From Lachnocurva sp045579705 (GTDB lineage Bacteria; Bacillota; Clostridia; Lachnospirales; Lachnospiraceae), in NCBI GenBank assembly GCA_045579705.1, contig JAZNMP010000009.1, forward strand, positions 1 to 57,409: a DNA stretch of 57,409 nt, in the 5' to 3' direction. A program made the translations under genes and the position numbers. Position 1 is the stretch's first letter. Each line of letters opens with the position of its first letter. A model generated the notes under the pieces. The model saw only the letters and a program-made list of their open reading frames with translations. It did no database searches and had not been told where the DNA came from. Shown one piece after another: positions 1 through 8,765 of this stretch.

Positions 1-265
1 AATATTCCACCTAAATCGTCGATTTGCCGTATGTTCCACTTTCCTATCTATCAAGTCAGCTCCGCAACCTACGAAATATTCCACCTAAATCGTCGATTTG
101 CCGTATGTTCCACTTTCCTATCTATCAAGTCAGCTCCGCAACCTACGAAATATTCCACCTAAATCGTCGATTTGCCGTATGTTCCACTTTCCTATCTATC
201 AAGTCAGCCCCGCAACCTACGAAATATTTCACCTAAATCGTCAATTTTTCGTAGTTTCCACTTCT
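1..265. repeat. 74-bp tandem repeat array, cut by window start
   Basis: Three full 74-bp units start at 1, 75 and 149 and are almost identical. A fourth begins at 223 and decays after about 40 bases. Each unit holds two TTCCAC motifs and a small inverted repeat, AAATCG-T-CGATTT. The array begins at the window edge, so its true length is unknown. Short open frames across it only translate the repeat and have no ribosome binding site, so I do not call them genes. No function can be assigned from sequence. Confidence 0.9.
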
Positions 266-387
266 TCGCTAATACCAATCATGTGAAATTCCTAATTTCA
301 TTTCATCCACATGACTTCTTGCGCCCAGCCCGCCCCATAAGCCAGCTTATATTAATCAAGTGTGGCAGCGCCGCAGGGATAACCTAT

Positions 388-510
388 TATGTTTGCTTGA
401 TCACAGCTTTTCATCAAAAAATCAGCCTGTCAAGGATGGCGAAGCAACCGGAGGCTTACGTCCTTGACAGGCTGATTTATTTGATGAATATAATCACCTA
501 AGCAAACATA
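388..510. repeat. Large imperfect palindrome (possible MITE-like element or structured RNA)
   Basis: The inner arms at 419-436 and 461-478 pair perfectly over 18 bp around a 24-nt loop. Pairing continues outward through TCATCAAA-type arms with one extra base. After a mismatched 12-nt stretch, outer arms TATGTTTGCTT (388-398) and AAGCAAACATA (500-510) pair again. No transposase is present and I see no convincing target duplication beyond a possible TA. It could be a small non-autonomous element or a structured transcript end. A smaller hairpin (ATAAGC-CA-GCTTAT) lies at 337-350. Confidence 0.7.
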
Positions 511-603
511 TATTAGAATTCTGCGCTTTCGCACCAAATTTACTCTGTGAGCGAAGCGAACACTCGATTAACACCTCTAAAACACAAAGCATGTCTAGAT
601 TCG

Positions 604-1012
604 TGGTGTGAAATTCCGCTTTCTAGCATTCTAACACCAGCCTCGATTATAGGCACTAGTGTGAAACTGCTACTTTCGTTAATCTCACACCACCACAGAG
701 CTTGAAGTAATAGTGTGAATCCAAACAAATTCTCAGTTTCACACCACTCCCAAAAGAAACCTCTGGTGTGAGATTAACTATTTCTTTCTTTTCACATCAT
801 ATAAAATCTTGAAATGATGGTGTGAGACTGAAGTTATCCTAGATTTCACACCAGCCTCGATTATAGGACTAGTGTGAAACTGCTACTTTCACTAATCTCA
901 CACCATTAAAACGCTAAAAGTGATGTTGTGAATCTGAGCAAATCCTCAATTTCACACCATGCTCTAAAAGAACTACTGGTGTGAGATTAACTATTTCCTG
1001 CTTCCCACACCA
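604..1012. repeat. Eight 36-bp palindromic units at about 53-bp period
   Basis: Units lie at 604-639, 657-692, 711-746, 764-799, 818-853, 870-905, 924-959 and 977-1012. Each is exactly 36 bp, opens with a form of TGGTGTGA and closes with a form of TCACACCA, with a variable centre of about 20 bp. Gaps are 16-18 bp. Units 5 to 8 repeat units 1 to 4 at an offset of about 213 bp, and the gap at 640 recurs at 854. The array is therefore a duplicated four-unit block. The last unit contains the stop codon of the neighbouring msrC. Confidence 0.9.
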
Positions 1013-1467
1013 CCCAAACACTTCTCGATGACCTTTGCTGCGGATTCTAGAAGCTCGATTTCTTCAAGGTGATCGTCGGAAAAGCGATTTAATGAGTTTG
1101 AATCGATGTCGAGGACGGCGATTGGTGTGCCGGATTCGTCTCGAATAGGGATAACTATTTCTGAGCGGGCAGCCGCGTCGCATGAGATGTAGCCCGGGAA
1201 GGTGCTGACATCGTCGACGCGTACAGTTTCATTTTTCTCGAATGAAACACCGCAGACGCCATGACCAGGTTCGATGCGAATGCAAGCTGTGTTTCCCTGG
1301 AAAGGCCCCAGATAGAGAATTCCTGCATCGTCGCGGAGATAGAAGCCTACCCAGCTGACGTCGGCCAGGACACTGTTGAGATAAGCTGAAGCATTTGCGT
1401 AGAGTGATACGCGCTGTGGAGTGTCTGAAAGTAAGGCTTCTAGCATCTTTAAGTCTTCTTTTTTCAT
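991..1467 (-). CDS. msrC: Free methionine-(R)-sulfoxide reductase (GAF domain)
   Basis: A 158-residue single-GAF protein of the fRMsr family, which reduces free methionine-R-sulfoxide using thioredoxin. It carries the family core: GPFQG near residue 54 and three conserved cysteines at 62, 72 and 96, in the contexts TACIRI, GVCG and ISCDAAARSE. Those cysteines form the catalytic and resolving set. The start has a strong AAGGAGG just upstream on the minus strand. The last residues (GGVGSRK) and the stop codon are encoded inside the final 36-bp unit of the adjacent repeat array, so the 3' end has probably been remodelled. It is likely monocistronic and cytoplasmic. Confidence 0.93.
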   Translation of the reverse strand: MKKEDLKMLEALLSDTPQRVSLYANASAYLNSVLADVSWVGFYLRDDAGILYLGPFQGNTACIRIEPGHGVCGVSFEKNETVRVDDVSTFPGYISCDAAARSEIVIPIRDESGTPIAVLDIDSNSLNRFSDDHLEEIELLESAAKVIEKCLGGVGSRK

Positions 1468-1642
1468 ATATTTCCTCCTTATAATAAACGTATAGGTTTA
1501 GTCAAATATGATTTTGCTATTGAATATGATTCTAATATACTGAGTGAAAAAAATAAATAAGAAAATCAAGGTTTTCCTTGTAAAACAGCGGAGAATGTAT
1601 GAAAATATAACAGCAAGAATATGAAAGGGAGTTAATAGCTCA

Positions 1643-2518
1643 ATGGAAGAAAAAGATAAATTTGGTCAAGTACGACATGAGTCGGCGATGGTAATAGAAG
1701 TATTAATCGCAGCGCTAATCATGGGTACAAATACGAGAATCTTTGCGAAAGCAGCGGGATTGTATCCGGGTGGTGCCACAGGTTTGTCTATCTTGATTCA
1801 GCAGTTGATAGAGAAGTTTGCTGGAATTAGTGTGCCTTATACACCTATCAATGTTATCTTGAATGCAATTCCGGTGTATATCGGATTTAGATTTATAGGA
1901 AAGCATTTCACATTGAAATCTTTGCTTATGATCCTGGTTTGCTCAATCACGACTGATATCACACCTTTTAAGCCGATTTCAGATGATATCCTTCTCCTCA
2001 GTGTGTTTGGTGGAATCATCAATGGTTTTTCGATTTCACTCGCTTTGAGAGCGGATGCGACCAGTGGTGGAACGGATTTTATAGCGATATTTATGTCTGA
2101 GAGAAAAGGCGTAGATACATTTAACATGGTTCTCGTCTTTAACTGTATAGTGCTTCTTACAGCTGGATATTTCTTTGGATTTGATAAAGCGCTGTATTCT
2201 ATAATCTTTCAGTATTGTTCGACACAGATGCTTCATCTCATGTACAGAAATTACATGAAGCAGACGCTGTTAATCGTCACGGATAATCCGAACGAGGTCT
2301 GCAAAGCTATCTACAAGATTAGCCATCATGGAGCGACTATTCTAAATAGTGAAGGCTCCTATTTGCATGTAGAGAGAGCTATGGTTTATTCCGTAATTTC
2401 CAGAGCCGAGACGAAGAAAGTTATCGATGTTGTTAAGCAGATCGATAGTAGCGCGTTTGTTAATGCACTTCCAACTACAGATTTGAAAGGTCGTTTCTAT
2501 AACAGACCTTATAAGTAA
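1643..2518 (+). CDS. YitT family membrane protein (DUF161 + DUF2179)
   Basis: A 291-residue integral membrane protein. Residues about 15-205 hold five to six hydrophobic segments typical of the YitT/DUF161 region, including a GGATGLSIL stretch near residue 43. The last roughly 80 residues form the soluble DUF2179 domain (HHGATILNSEGSY near 230). The family is widespread in Firmicutes and its transport or signalling role is unknown. The start is preceded by AAAGGGAG. A bidirectional terminator follows immediately, so the gene is probably transcribed alone. Confidence 0.88.
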   Translation: MEEKDKFGQVRHESAMVIEVLIAALIMGTNTRIFAKAAGLYPGGATGLSILIQQLIEKFAGISVPYTPINVILNAIPVYIGFRFIGKHFTLKSLLMILVCSITTDITPFKPISDDILLLSVFGGIINGFSISLALRADATSGGTDFIAIFMSERKGVDTFNMVLVFNCIVLLTAGYFFGFDKALYSIIFQYCSTQMLHLMYRNYMKQTLLIVTDNPNEVCKAIYKISHHGATILNSEGSYLHVERAMVYSVISRAETKKVIDVVKQIDSSAFVNALPTTDLKGRFYNRPYK

Positions 2519-2525
2519 AAAAAAA

Positions 2526-2570
2526 AGTTCTCCAATCGTTAAGTTTGCCTTACGATTGGAGGACTTTTTT
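2526..2570. terminator. Bidirectional Rho-independent terminator
   Basis: A 14-bp stem (2526-2539 with 2552-2565, one G-U pair) is followed by T6 on the plus strand and by a T-run on the minus strand. It separates the convergent yitT-like gene and DUF554 gene. Confidence 0.9.
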
Positions 2571-2586
2571 AGTCATTGTATGGTAC

Positions 2587-3300
2587 TTAGAAAGCTGCCC
2601 AGACTGCTGCAATGATCAGAGCCGGAAGCATATTTGCTATTCGAATCTTCTTATCCCAAACGATGTTTACGCCGATTGCAAAGATCAGGATATTTCCAAC
2701 ATAAGAAATGTTTGAAAGTGCTTCCTGTGTGAGAATAGGATCGATAAAAGCAGCCAGGATTTCGATGATTCCCTGGAAGATCAGGATTGAAACGGAAGCA
2801 AAGATAGCGCCTCTTCCGAGAGTTGCTGTAATGACAGCGAGCAGTACGAAATCGAGAATTCCCTTTGACAGTAGGACTGTGTAGTTGCCGTTTATAGAAT
2901 CTTCGATAGAACCTACGATGGCCATTGCTCCGATACAAACAGTACATGTCGCTGAAACGAAAGCGTTGATGAATCCTGTGTCATTTTCACTCTTTGTGAT
3001 TCTCTTTAGCCAATTTCCGAAGTGCTCAATCCATCCCTGAATATTGATGATTTCGCCGATAACTGCGCCGAGCGCGAGGCTGACCATCATCATAGTGGTA
3101 TTTTCCTGGATGAGGTTGCTGTGGCTGACTTCAAGCATCTTTGCCATCGTGCCGCCGCCAGCGAGGAAGAGCATACTCAAACCGCAAGCCATCATTAGTG
3201 TTTCCTGAATGTTTTTCTTAATCTTTGATCCAAATAGTAGACCTGCAAGACCGCCAGAAGTAGCGAGAATTACATTTAAAATAGTTCCAAGACCTCTCAT
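2587..3300 (-). CDS. DUF554 family membrane protein
   Basis: A 237-residue, very hydrophobic protein with about seven predicted membrane helices and the glycine-rich openings typical of DUF554 (ATSGGLAGLLFG near residue 14, CTVCIGAMAIVGSIEDSING near 118). DUF554 proteins are conserved in Firmicutes and Gammaproteobacteria, and their transported substrate, if any, is unknown. The gene is convergent with the YitT gene and ends at the shared terminator. No partner gene is evident. Confidence 0.88.
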   Translation of the reverse strand: MRGLGTILNVILATSGGLAGLLFGSKIKKNIQETLMMACGLSMLFLAGGGTMAKMLEVSHSNLIQENTTMMMVSLALGAVIGEIINIQGWIEHFGNWLKRITKSENDTGFINAFVSATCTVCIGAMAIVGSIEDSINGNYTVLLSKGILDFVLLAVITATLGRGAIFASVSILIFQGIIEILAAFIDPILTQEALSNISYVGNILIFAIGVNIVWDKKIRIANMLPALIIAAVWAAF

Positions 3301-3457
3301 AATTAACCTCTAATCTATATATCATTTTTTGAAAAAAAGAAAACTTTGATTTGCTAGGCATGCCTAGAAAACCGTTGGAAATTTTTTTCCAACGCTAATA
3401 TATTATTCCTATTAAAGGAGTAAAGAAAGATTTTTTTTGTGAAGAATTTAAAAAGAA

Positions 3458-3490
3458 TTAAAGCTGTGCCCCGTCGGAACACAGCTTTAA
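3458..3490 (-). terminator. Terminator of the cellobiose phosphorylase gene
   Basis: An 11-bp stem (3458-3468 with 3480-3490) read on the minus strand is followed by a T-rich tail, just past the GH94 stop. A second small hairpin, GATACT-AAAGG-AGTATC, lies at 3505-3521. The rest of 3301-3541 shows nothing recognisable. Confidence 0.8.
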
Positions 3491-3541
3491 TCTGAGTTAG
3501 GAGTGATACTAAAGGAGTATCAGTTATAGAAAGGTATTTTG

Positions 3542-5977
3542 CTAGCCCAGAACTACGCGTACTTCAATCTCGTCATCTTCTTTAGTAGTTCTGATGAGGT
3601 TGGAATCATATGGAACTCCATTTACATATACTTCCTTTACGCCATTTTCCACATGATTTGGATTCTCGATGGAAATATTGAAGGTGTTTCCTCTGAATAC
3701 TCGTGTGAGTTTGATAGTACCCAAATCGCTAGGAATACAAGGATCGATAAGCAAACCGTCAAAATCAGGTTTGATGCCGAGGATGTACTGGCTCATACAT
3801 GTGAATGTCCAAGCTGCAGTACCGGTCAACCAACTGTTCTTTCCTTCACCAAAAGTTGGTGCATCCTTGCCTGCTACCATCTGGCAGTAGACGTAAGGTT
3901 CAGTTCTATGAATCTCACTCTTGTCTTCCAGATAGATAGGACAAGTCTTCTTAAAGATCTCAAATGCACGGTTTCCATGTCCTACGACAGTTTCTGCGCA
4001 TGCAACCCAAGGGTTGTTATGGCAGAAGATACCGGCATTTTCCTTGTATCCAGGTGGATAGGAAGAAATCTCGCCTAGTTCCACATGATATTTTGTATAA
4101 GCAGGTTGAAGTAGTGTAATGCCATATTCGCTATCGAGAATATCTGCTACGCTCTGCAGAGCTGTCTCGGCTTTATGGTCATCAACGCCTACGCCAGCCA
4201 TTATACACATTCCCTGAGGTTCGATGTAAATCTGACCCTCTTCACATTCCTTTGAACCTACTTTGTGCTCGTGAGCATCGTAAGCTCTGAGGAACCATTC
4301 CCCGTCCCAGCCATATTTTTTAATGGTATCGGACATAGTGGCTGTAAGTTTCCTTACTTCTGAAGCTTCATCGTCGAGCTTGATGTGCTCGAGCAAGGAA
4401 GCAAACTGGTTTCCGTATAATACATACATACCGGCGATAAATACTGATTCTGCTACAGGTCCTTCGGATGGACCGAAAGTCTGGAAGCTTTCACCAGGTT
4501 CTTCGGAGAAGCAGTTTAGATTCAGGCAATCGTTCCAGTCAGCTCTACCGATAAGTGGCAGGTTGTGTGGTCCGAGATGAGTAGTAGTGAAATTGAAACT
4601 ACGTCTCAGATGCTCGAGAAGAGGCTTTGCAATTGAATAGTCGTTATTGAAAGCGCATTCTTCGTCGAGGATAGAATAATCGCCAGTTTCTTTGATATAA
4701 GCAACAGTTCCTGCGATAAGCCATAGTGGATCGTCATTAAATCCACCACCGATATCAGCATTTCCTCTCTTTGTAAGAGGCTGATACTGATGGTATGTGC
4801 TACCGTCTTCGAACTGTGTGTTTGCGATGTCGATGATTCTCTCTCTGGCACGAGATGGAATCAGATGAACGAAACCTAGGAGATCCTGGCAGGAGTCTCT
4901 AAAGCCCATGCCACGTCCTAAGCCGCTTTCGAAGTATGAAGCGCTTCGACTCATGTTAAAAGTGACCATACACTGGTACTGGTTCCAGATATTTACGACA
5001 CGGTTGAGCTTATCATCTTTGGTCTCGACATGGTAACGTCCGAGCAAATCATTCCAGTAATCACGTAATTCGTTTAGTGCGCGAGTTACATCAGATTCTT
5101 TCTGGTATTTCTCAATAAGTTTTAAAGCCGGAGCCTTATTGATAACATTAGGCGCTATGAATTTTAGTTCTTTAGGGTTCTCGCAATAACCTATCATAAA
5201 GATAAGTGTAATCTCTGTATCAGGAGCCAAATCTAAAGAAAGATGATGACTTCCGACAGGCTGCCAGCCGTGGGCGATTGAGTTATGGCTAGTGTTTTCG
5301 ATTACAGCTTTAGGGTTTGCCATTCCGTTGTATGTTCCAACGAAATCATCCTTTGCAGTATCGAATCCAGCGATAGGCTGATTTACATGATAGAAGGAAT
5401 AGTGATTTCTTCTTTCGCGGTATTCAGTCTTGTGATAGATAGTAGAACCTTCTACTTCAACTTCGCCTGTGGAGAAGTTTCGCTGGAAATTGCAGGAATC
5501 GTCCATAGCGTCCCAGAGACAGAACTCGATGAAGCTGTATAAATCCAGGTGTTTTTTTACAGAAGAAGTATTCTTTAACTTCAACTGATTGATTTCACAG
5601 GAATCGCCCAGAGGAACGAAGGCGGTGAGCTCTGCTGTGATCTCATTCTTCGCTCCTGTGATAATGGAATATCCTAAACCGTGTCGGCAGGAATAGGAAT
5701 CTAGTGGAGTCTGTGTAGGCTGCCAGCCTGGGTTCCAGATCTCCTGACCATCATTTATATAGTAATAACGTCCCCCCTGATCATACGGAAATCCATTATA
5801 TCTGTAGCGGGTGATTCGACGCAGCTTTGCGTCTTTGTAAAAATCGTATCCGCCAGCGGTATTAGAAATCAAACCAAAGAAGTCTTCGTTTCCTAGATAA
5901 TTAATCCAAGGCAAAGGCGTCTGTGGCTGTGTTATTACATATTCTTTCTGTTCATCATCAAAATAACCGAATTTCAT
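3542..5977 (-). CDS. GH94 cellobiose phosphorylase
   Basis: An 811-residue cytoplasmic enzyme, matching the size of characterised clostridial cellobiose phosphorylases. It would split cellobiose with phosphate into glucose-1-phosphate and glucose. The N-terminal half is the beta-sandwich (GGRYYYINDG near 67). The (alpha/alpha)6 barrel carries GLGRGMGFRDSCQDLLGF, the GGGFNDDPLW motif, and GRADWNDCLN with the presumed acid catalyst Asp483. Cellobiose is the likeliest substrate from overall similarity, but a longer cellodextrin is not excluded. The start has AGGAGGGG upstream. It is transcribed divergently from a LacI regulator and shares the operator-rich gap with it. Confidence 0.92.
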   Translation of the reverse strand: MKFGYFDDEQKEYVITQPQTPLPWINYLGNEDFFGLISNTAGGYDFYKDAKLRRITRYRYNGFPYDQGGRYYYINDGQEIWNPGWQPTQTPLDSYSCRHGLGYSIITGAKNEITAELTAFVPLGDSCEINQLKLKNTSSVKKHLDLYSFIEFCLWDAMDDSCNFQRNFSTGEVEVEGSTIYHKTEYRERRNHYSFYHVNQPIAGFDTAKDDFVGTYNGMANPKAVIENTSHNSIAHGWQPVGSHHLSLDLAPDTEITLIFMIGYCENPKELKFIAPNVINKAPALKLIEKYQKESDVTRALNELRDYWNDLLGRYHVETKDDKLNRVVNIWNQYQCMVTFNMSRSASYFESGLGRGMGFRDSCQDLLGFVHLIPSRARERIIDIANTQFEDGSTYHQYQPLTKRGNADIGGGFNDDPLWLIAGTVAYIKETGDYSILDEECAFNNDYSIAKPLLEHLRRSFNFTTTHLGPHNLPLIGRADWNDCLNLNCFSEEPGESFQTFGPSEGPVAESVFIAGMYVLYGNQFASLLEHIKLDDEASEVRKLTATMSDTIKKYGWDGEWFLRAYDAHEHKVGSKECEEGQIYIEPQGMCIMAGVGVDDHKAETALQSVADILDSEYGITLLQPAYTKYHVELGEISSYPPGYKENAGIFCHNNPWVACAETVVGHGNRAFEIFKKTCPIYLEDKSEIHRTEPYVYCQMVAGKDAPTFGEGKNSWLTGTAAWTFTCMSQYILGIKPDFDGLLIDPCIPSDLGTIKLTRVFRGNTFNISIENPNHVENGVKEVYVNGVPYDSNLIRTTKEDDEIEVRVVLG

Positions 5978-6020
5978 TATATCCCCTCCTGAAACTTGAC
6001 CGAAACGTGATGTTTTCGGC

Positions 6021-6056
6021 TACGAATACGATTTCGTAAATCCTAAACCAATTATA
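6021..6056 (-). promoter_or_regulatory. Probable GH94 promoter with downstream operator
   Basis: On the minus strand a perfect TATAAT (6051-6056) has TTTACT 16 bases upstream. Between it and the start lies an inverted repeat, TACGAA-N6-TTCGTA (6021-6038). A weaker one follows around 6002-6019, with arms CGAAA and TTTTCGG. Operators placed downstream of the -10 fit LacI-type repression. Further half sites TACGAAA and TTTCGTA lie at about 6065 and 6223. Confidence 0.6.
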
Positions 6057-6153
6057 TGTTCATGTACGAAAAAGTAAATACCAAATGTGAAAAAAGGAAC
6101 AAAACTGTGAAGGTTGCACAAAAATAGTATGAATTTTTTATAAATATCGCTGA

Positions 6154-6217
6154 TTGACAGAATACCTATTCGGATTTACTATGAACTTGCGAAAACGTTT
6201 TAGGTGATTTTCGAAAA
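6154..6217 (+). promoter_or_regulatory. Sigma-A promoter and palindromic operators of the lacI gene
   Basis: TTGACA (6154-6159), a 17-base spacer and TACTAT (6177-6182) form a near-consensus promoter. Two 10-bp palindromes follow directly, AAAACGTTTT (6192-6201) and TTTTCGAAAA (6208-6217). The second is extended by AGGT and CCT flanks. Their position over the initial transcribed region suggests autoregulation by the LacI protein. Confidence 0.75.
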
Positions 6218-6250
6218 CCTAATTTCGTAGAACTACTAGGGAGAAAAACT

Positions 6251-7264
6251 TTGGTAACTATTAAAGATATTTCAAGAGAATGTGGCGTCTCGCCTGCTAC
6301 AGTCAGTAAGGCTTTAAACGGATATGGAGACGTAAGCCAGGATACCATAACGAGGGTTATGGAAACAGCGAAACGACTTAACTATATGCCGAATGCGGCA
6401 GCCAGAGCTTTGAAGACTAGTACTTCGCACAGTATAGGAGTTATATTCCAGGATGATACAGATCTCGAAGGTGGATTGACTCATGAATATTTTTCGGTGA
6501 TTCTGAACGGGGCGAAAGTCGAGGCAGAATCCAGAGGATATGATATTACTTTTATAAATAGAAACTTTGGTGATTCCTATTTGGAACACTGCAGATATAG
6601 AAATTTCGATGGAGTTTTAGCAGTATGTGCTGATTTCGTTGCTCCGGATATGTTGGATTTGGCTACGAGCGATTTTCCACTAGTTTCTATAGACTTTAGT
6701 TACGATAGTCGAAGCAATGTTATGTCGGACAATGTTCATGGGACATATACTTTGTGTAAGTACTTAATCGAGAAAGGTCACAGAAAGATAGCCTTTATAC
6801 ATGGAGAGGTTACTTCTGTTACGAAGAAGAGACTTACAGGTTTTTACCAGGCGCTATCGGAAGCGAACATTGAAATTCCAGATGAATACGTAGTAGAAGG
6901 TATCTATCATGATCCTAGAAGCGGTGGATTAGGAACGAGAAAGCTTCTGGAGTTGCCGGATAGACCGACAGCTATTATGTATTCGGATGATATACAGTTT
7001 CTAGGCGGTAGAACAGAGCTTACCAGACATGGTTTGTCGATTCCGGATGATATGAGTGTAGTGGGATATGACGGAATCAAATTAGCGACGATGCTTCGTC
7101 CGCAGCTTACTACTTATAAGCAGGATGCAAAGGAAATAGGACGTAGATCGATGGCGAAGCTTATTGATGAAATCGAGAATAGTAAGACTAGCGAGGTTGA
7201 ATCAATAAAGATAGAAGGCAGCCTGTTAGAAGGAGAAACGGTTAGAGACTTGAATCAGAAATAA
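6251..7264 (+). CDS. LacI family regulator of the beta-glucoside locus
   Basis: A 337-residue repressor. Residues 2-50 are the LacI helix-turn-helix (TIKDISRECGVSPATVSKAL), followed by the hinge helix and a periplasmic-binding-protein-like effector domain with the closing VVGYDG and LTTYKQ motifs. It starts at TTG 6251, supported by a GGGAG seven bases upstream; no in-frame ATG fits. It lies between the divergent cellobiose phosphorylase gene and the downstream transporter, so it probably senses a beta-glucoside and represses both. An AAAACACA-ATAG-TGTGTTTT hairpin (7263-7282) separates it from the transporter genes. Confidence 0.9.
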   Translation: MVTIKDISRECGVSPATVSKALNGYGDVSQDTITRVMETAKRLNYMPNAAARALKTSTSHSIGVIFQDDTDLEGGLTHEYFSVILNGAKVEAESRGYDITFINRNFGDSYLEHCRYRNFDGVLAVCADFVAPDMLDLATSDFPLVSIDFSYDSRSNVMSDNVHGTYTLCKYLIEKGHRKIAFIHGEVTSVTKKRLTGFYQALSEANIEIPDEYVVEGIYHDPRSGGLGTRKLLELPDRPTAIMYSDDIQFLGGRTELTRHGLSIPDDMSVVGYDGIKLATMLRPQLTTYKQDAKEIGRRSMAKLIDEIENSKTSEVESIKIEGSLLEGETVRDLNQK

Positions 7265-7322
7265 AACACAATAGTGTGTTTTATAAATATTAATCCACAC
7301 CAAATAAAGGGGGAAATGTGAA

Positions 7323-8744
7323 ATGAAGACTGGTACAAAGAAATTTTTGTGCACAGCTCTCACAGCAGCTATGGTATTACCTATGGTTGCCTGTGGAAGC
7401 AACGGCGGAAACGCTGGAAACAACAGTAACGGAGGAGCAAAGACAGCAAAGGTAGCTGGACTTGACAAGACTGAAGTTACAGATGGTGGTAAGGTACTTA
7501 ACATCGCAGTTTGGAACGACGAGTTTAAGAGCCGTATCACAGATCATTACAAGGATTATGAGAAGATTGACGAGACTCATGGTAAGATCGGTGACGTAAA
7601 AGTTCACTGGGTTATCAAAGAGAACAAGAACAACGCTTATCAGAACATGCTTGATAAGCAGCTCGTTCAGAACCTCAACAAGGACAAAGACGATAGAATC
7701 GATATGTTCCTTATTGAAGCTGACTACGCTCTTAAGTATGTAGATGAGAACGTAAATGTTGCTCTTAAACTTTCTGACCTCGGAATCACAGAAGATGATC
7801 TCAGCAAGCAGTATCAGTACACAAAGGACATCGTAAAGGACGGAAACGGTGACATGCGTGCTGCTTCATGGCAGGCTTGCTCAGCTGGTCTCATCTACAA
7901 TAGAGAGATCGCAAAGAAAGTTCTCGGAACAGATGATCCTGAAGAAGTTCAGAAGTCAGTTTCAGACTGGAGCACATTCAATGCAACAGCAAAGAAGATG
8001 AAGGAAGCTGGCGTTAAGATTACAGCTACTTCAAATGATACATACAGAGTTTACTCAAACAACGTATCAGCTCCTTGGGTAAAGGATGGAAAAGTTCAGA
8101 TCGATGAGAACATCGAGAAATGGGCAAAGGACACTAAGGAACTCGTAGATGCAGAAGAGACAACAACAGCAGATCTTTGGAGTGATGACTGGAGCGCAGG
8201 CTTCAAGACAAAGGCTAACGATGTATTCTGCTACTTCGGACCAGCTTGGTTGATTAACTTCTCAATGGGTAATGCACCTGGATCAGAGAAGGGTGATGAC
8301 GGATCAATCGCTTACAAAGGTGGTTGGGGATTCACAAACGGACCTCAGGGCTACTATTGGGGCGGATCATGGATCTGTGGAGCAAACGGAACAGATAACA
8401 AGTCACTCGTTAAGGATATCATCCTTAAGATTACAACAGATGACGAAGTTATGAAGGAAATTGCAACTGATGATTCTGACTGCGTAAATAACAAGACAGT
8501 TCTCGAAGCACTTGCATCTTCAGAAGATGGAAACAACAAAGTTCTAGGTGGACAGAACCCATACAAAGAACTTGCTGCAGGTGCTGAAAAAGTAGATATG
8601 TCAAAGATCAGCAAATATGATCAGGGATGCAACGAAGAATTCCAGAAGGCTATGAAGAACTACTTCGATGGAAAGACAGACTACGATGGAGCTATTAAAG
8701 TATTCCAGAAAGCAATTGTAGAGAAGTATCCTGAACTCAAATAA
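7323..8744 (+). CDS. Sugar ABC transporter substrate-binding lipoprotein
   Basis: A 473-residue family 1 (MalE-like) solute-binding protein. It has a signal peptide with lipobox ending at Cys24 (MVAC|GSNGG), a glycine/asparagine-rich linker, then the binding domain. AWLINFSMG and the glycine- and tryptophan-rich YYWGGSWICG segment (about 342-351) lie where sugar-stacking residues are usual. The start follows AAAGGGGGAAA. With the downstream permeases, GH3 and upstream GH94 it probably captures cellobiose or cellodextrins. No ATPase is encoded here; a shared MsiK-type ATPase elsewhere is usual for such systems. Confidence 0.92.
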   Translation: MKTGTKKFLCTALTAAMVLPMVACGSNGGNAGNNSNGGAKTAKVAGLDKTEVTDGGKVLNIAVWNDEFKSRITDHYKDYEKIDETHGKIGDVKVHWVIKENKNNAYQNMLDKQLVQNLNKDKDDRIDMFLIEADYALKYVDENVNVALKLSDLGITEDDLSKQYQYTKDIVKDGNGDMRAASWQACSAGLIYNREIAKKVLGTDDPEEVQKSVSDWSTFNATAKKMKEAGVKITATSNDTYRVYSNNVSAPWVKDGKVQIDENIEKWAKDTKELVDAEETTTADLWSDDWSAGFKTKANDVFCYFGPAWLINFSMGNAPGSEKGDDGSIAYKGGWGFTNGPQGYYWGGSWICGANGTDNKSLVKDIILKITTDDEVMKEIATDDSDCVNNKTVLEALASSEDGNNKVLGGQNPYKELAAGAEKVDMSKISKYDQGCNEEFQKAMKNYFDGKTDYDGAIKVFQKAIVEKYPELK

Positions 8745-8765
8745 TTTACTTAGAATTTCTTATTG

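Noticed and set aside
24..501. Three overlapping short open frames in the 74-bp repeats
   Set aside because: They translate the tandem repeat itself, have no ribosome binding site, and the longest runs into the hairpin region.
388..510. Integron attC site
   Set aside because: The palindrome lacks the paired RYYYAAC/GTTRRRY core sites and there is no integrase or cassette gene.
604..1012. CRISPR array (36-bp units, regular gaps)
   Set aside because: Only the unit ends are conserved while the centres vary, gaps are just 16-18 bp and recur between copies, and no cas genes are near.
3539..4078. 179-codon open frame antisense to the GH94 gene
   Set aside because: Shadow of a strongly supported coding sequence; no ribosome site or recognisable protein content.
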